5,801 nt of DNA from an uncultured Oscillospiraceae bacterium. GTDB lineage: Bacteria; Bacillota; Clostridia; Oscillospirales; Acutalibacteraceae. Each line of letters opens with the position of its first letter. Position 1 is the stretch's first letter. The notes under the pieces were generated by a model. The model was not told where the DNA came from. It did not search any database and saw only the letters and a program-made list of their open reading frames with translations. Both the position numbers and the translations under genes were made by a program. Positions 5,662 through 5,801 of the stretch are shown here, in pieces. The stretch covers positions 1-5,801 of the forward strand of contig CABQAA010000148.1 of NCBI GenBank assembly GCA_902461995.1, read 5' to 3'.

Positions 5662-5801
5662 GCTGTCATGCCGACCGAAATTTCGTACGGGGCAACCAAC
5701 AGAGGAACCTCTGTAATCGATAACTGCCGGAGCCACATCAGCTTCCTGGTTTTGCCGGATGGCGAGCCCCGCTAATTTTTATGGGGTATCGGCCTCCGCT
5801 G
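5662..5801. other. Right-edge non-coding stretch with palindromes, no gene recognised
   Basis: All three minus-strand frames entering from the right edge close soon (stops at 5772-5774, 5738-5740 and 5779-5781), so a gene ending here on that strand is possible but its frame cannot be told. Visible structure: palindrome CGAAATTTCG (5676-5685), ACAGAGG-AA-CCTCTGT (5699-5714), and a long-range pair CGGGGC (5688-5693) with GCCCCG (5766-5771). No tRNA or familiar riboswitch core was recognised. Confidence 0.3.

Noticed and set aside
5340..5738. A minus-strand frame of 132 codons at the right side
   Set aside because: It reads straight through the strong hairpin terminator at 5621-5661, has no ribosome site, and its composition is rich in Arg, Pro, Ser and Gly without any motif.
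5662..5801. tRNA, cobalamin, TPP, FMN, glycine, SAM, ydaO/c-di-AMP, manganese or c-di-GMP riboswitch at the right edge
   Set aside because: I compared the conserved core sequences of these classes by eye on both strands and found no match. The visible stems alone are not enough for a call.

Overview
The window looks like part of a Bacillota (probably Clostridia, gut-type) chromosome. The evidence is a Lys-rich signal peptide, an NPDTG sortase-type C-terminal signal, alpha-helical spacer repeats of a kind common in clostridial surface proteins, an AraC-family regulator and Shine-Dalgarno starts. Coding DNA is fairly GC-rich, while the control region near 5080-5390 is visibly AT-rich. No rRNA or other marker gene is present, so the assignment is an inference and no species is proposed.

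Layout: all four recognisable genes lie on the minus strand and read from right to left as one compact unit. Upstream is a gene-free stretch (5028-5801). It holds a bidirectional hairpin terminator (5621-5661), GC-rich DNA with several hairpins (about 5470-5620), an AT-rich control region with a 21-bp-period direct repeat (5328-5355), and a very good sigma-A type promoter (-35 at 5258-5263, 17-bp spacer, -10 at 5235-5240). An untranslated leader of about 200 nt follows. The genes then come in this order: (1) a Gfo/Idh/MocA-type oxidoreductase (4185-5027); (2) an AraC-family regulator with a cupin-like sensor domain (3207-4166); (3) an 882-residue secreted, wall-anchored protein with four CBM6/35-like beta-sandwich modules separated by three helical spacers (559-3207); (4) a membrane-anchored protein that opens like a right-handed beta-helix and is cut by the left window edge (1-523). 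Gaps are 18 bp, a 1-bp stop/start overlap, and 35 bp, so co-transcription is very likely.

How they may work together (inference): the regulator senses a sugar or glycan fragment and controls its own operon. The modular protein displays glycan-binding domains on the surface. The beta-helix protein, a fold typical of polysaccharide lyases, some glycoside hydrolases and adhesins, may process or bind the same glycan. The oxidoreductase may act on a released sugar inside the cell. The substrate cannot be read from the sequence. No transposase, CRISPR array, tRNA or rRNA was seen.
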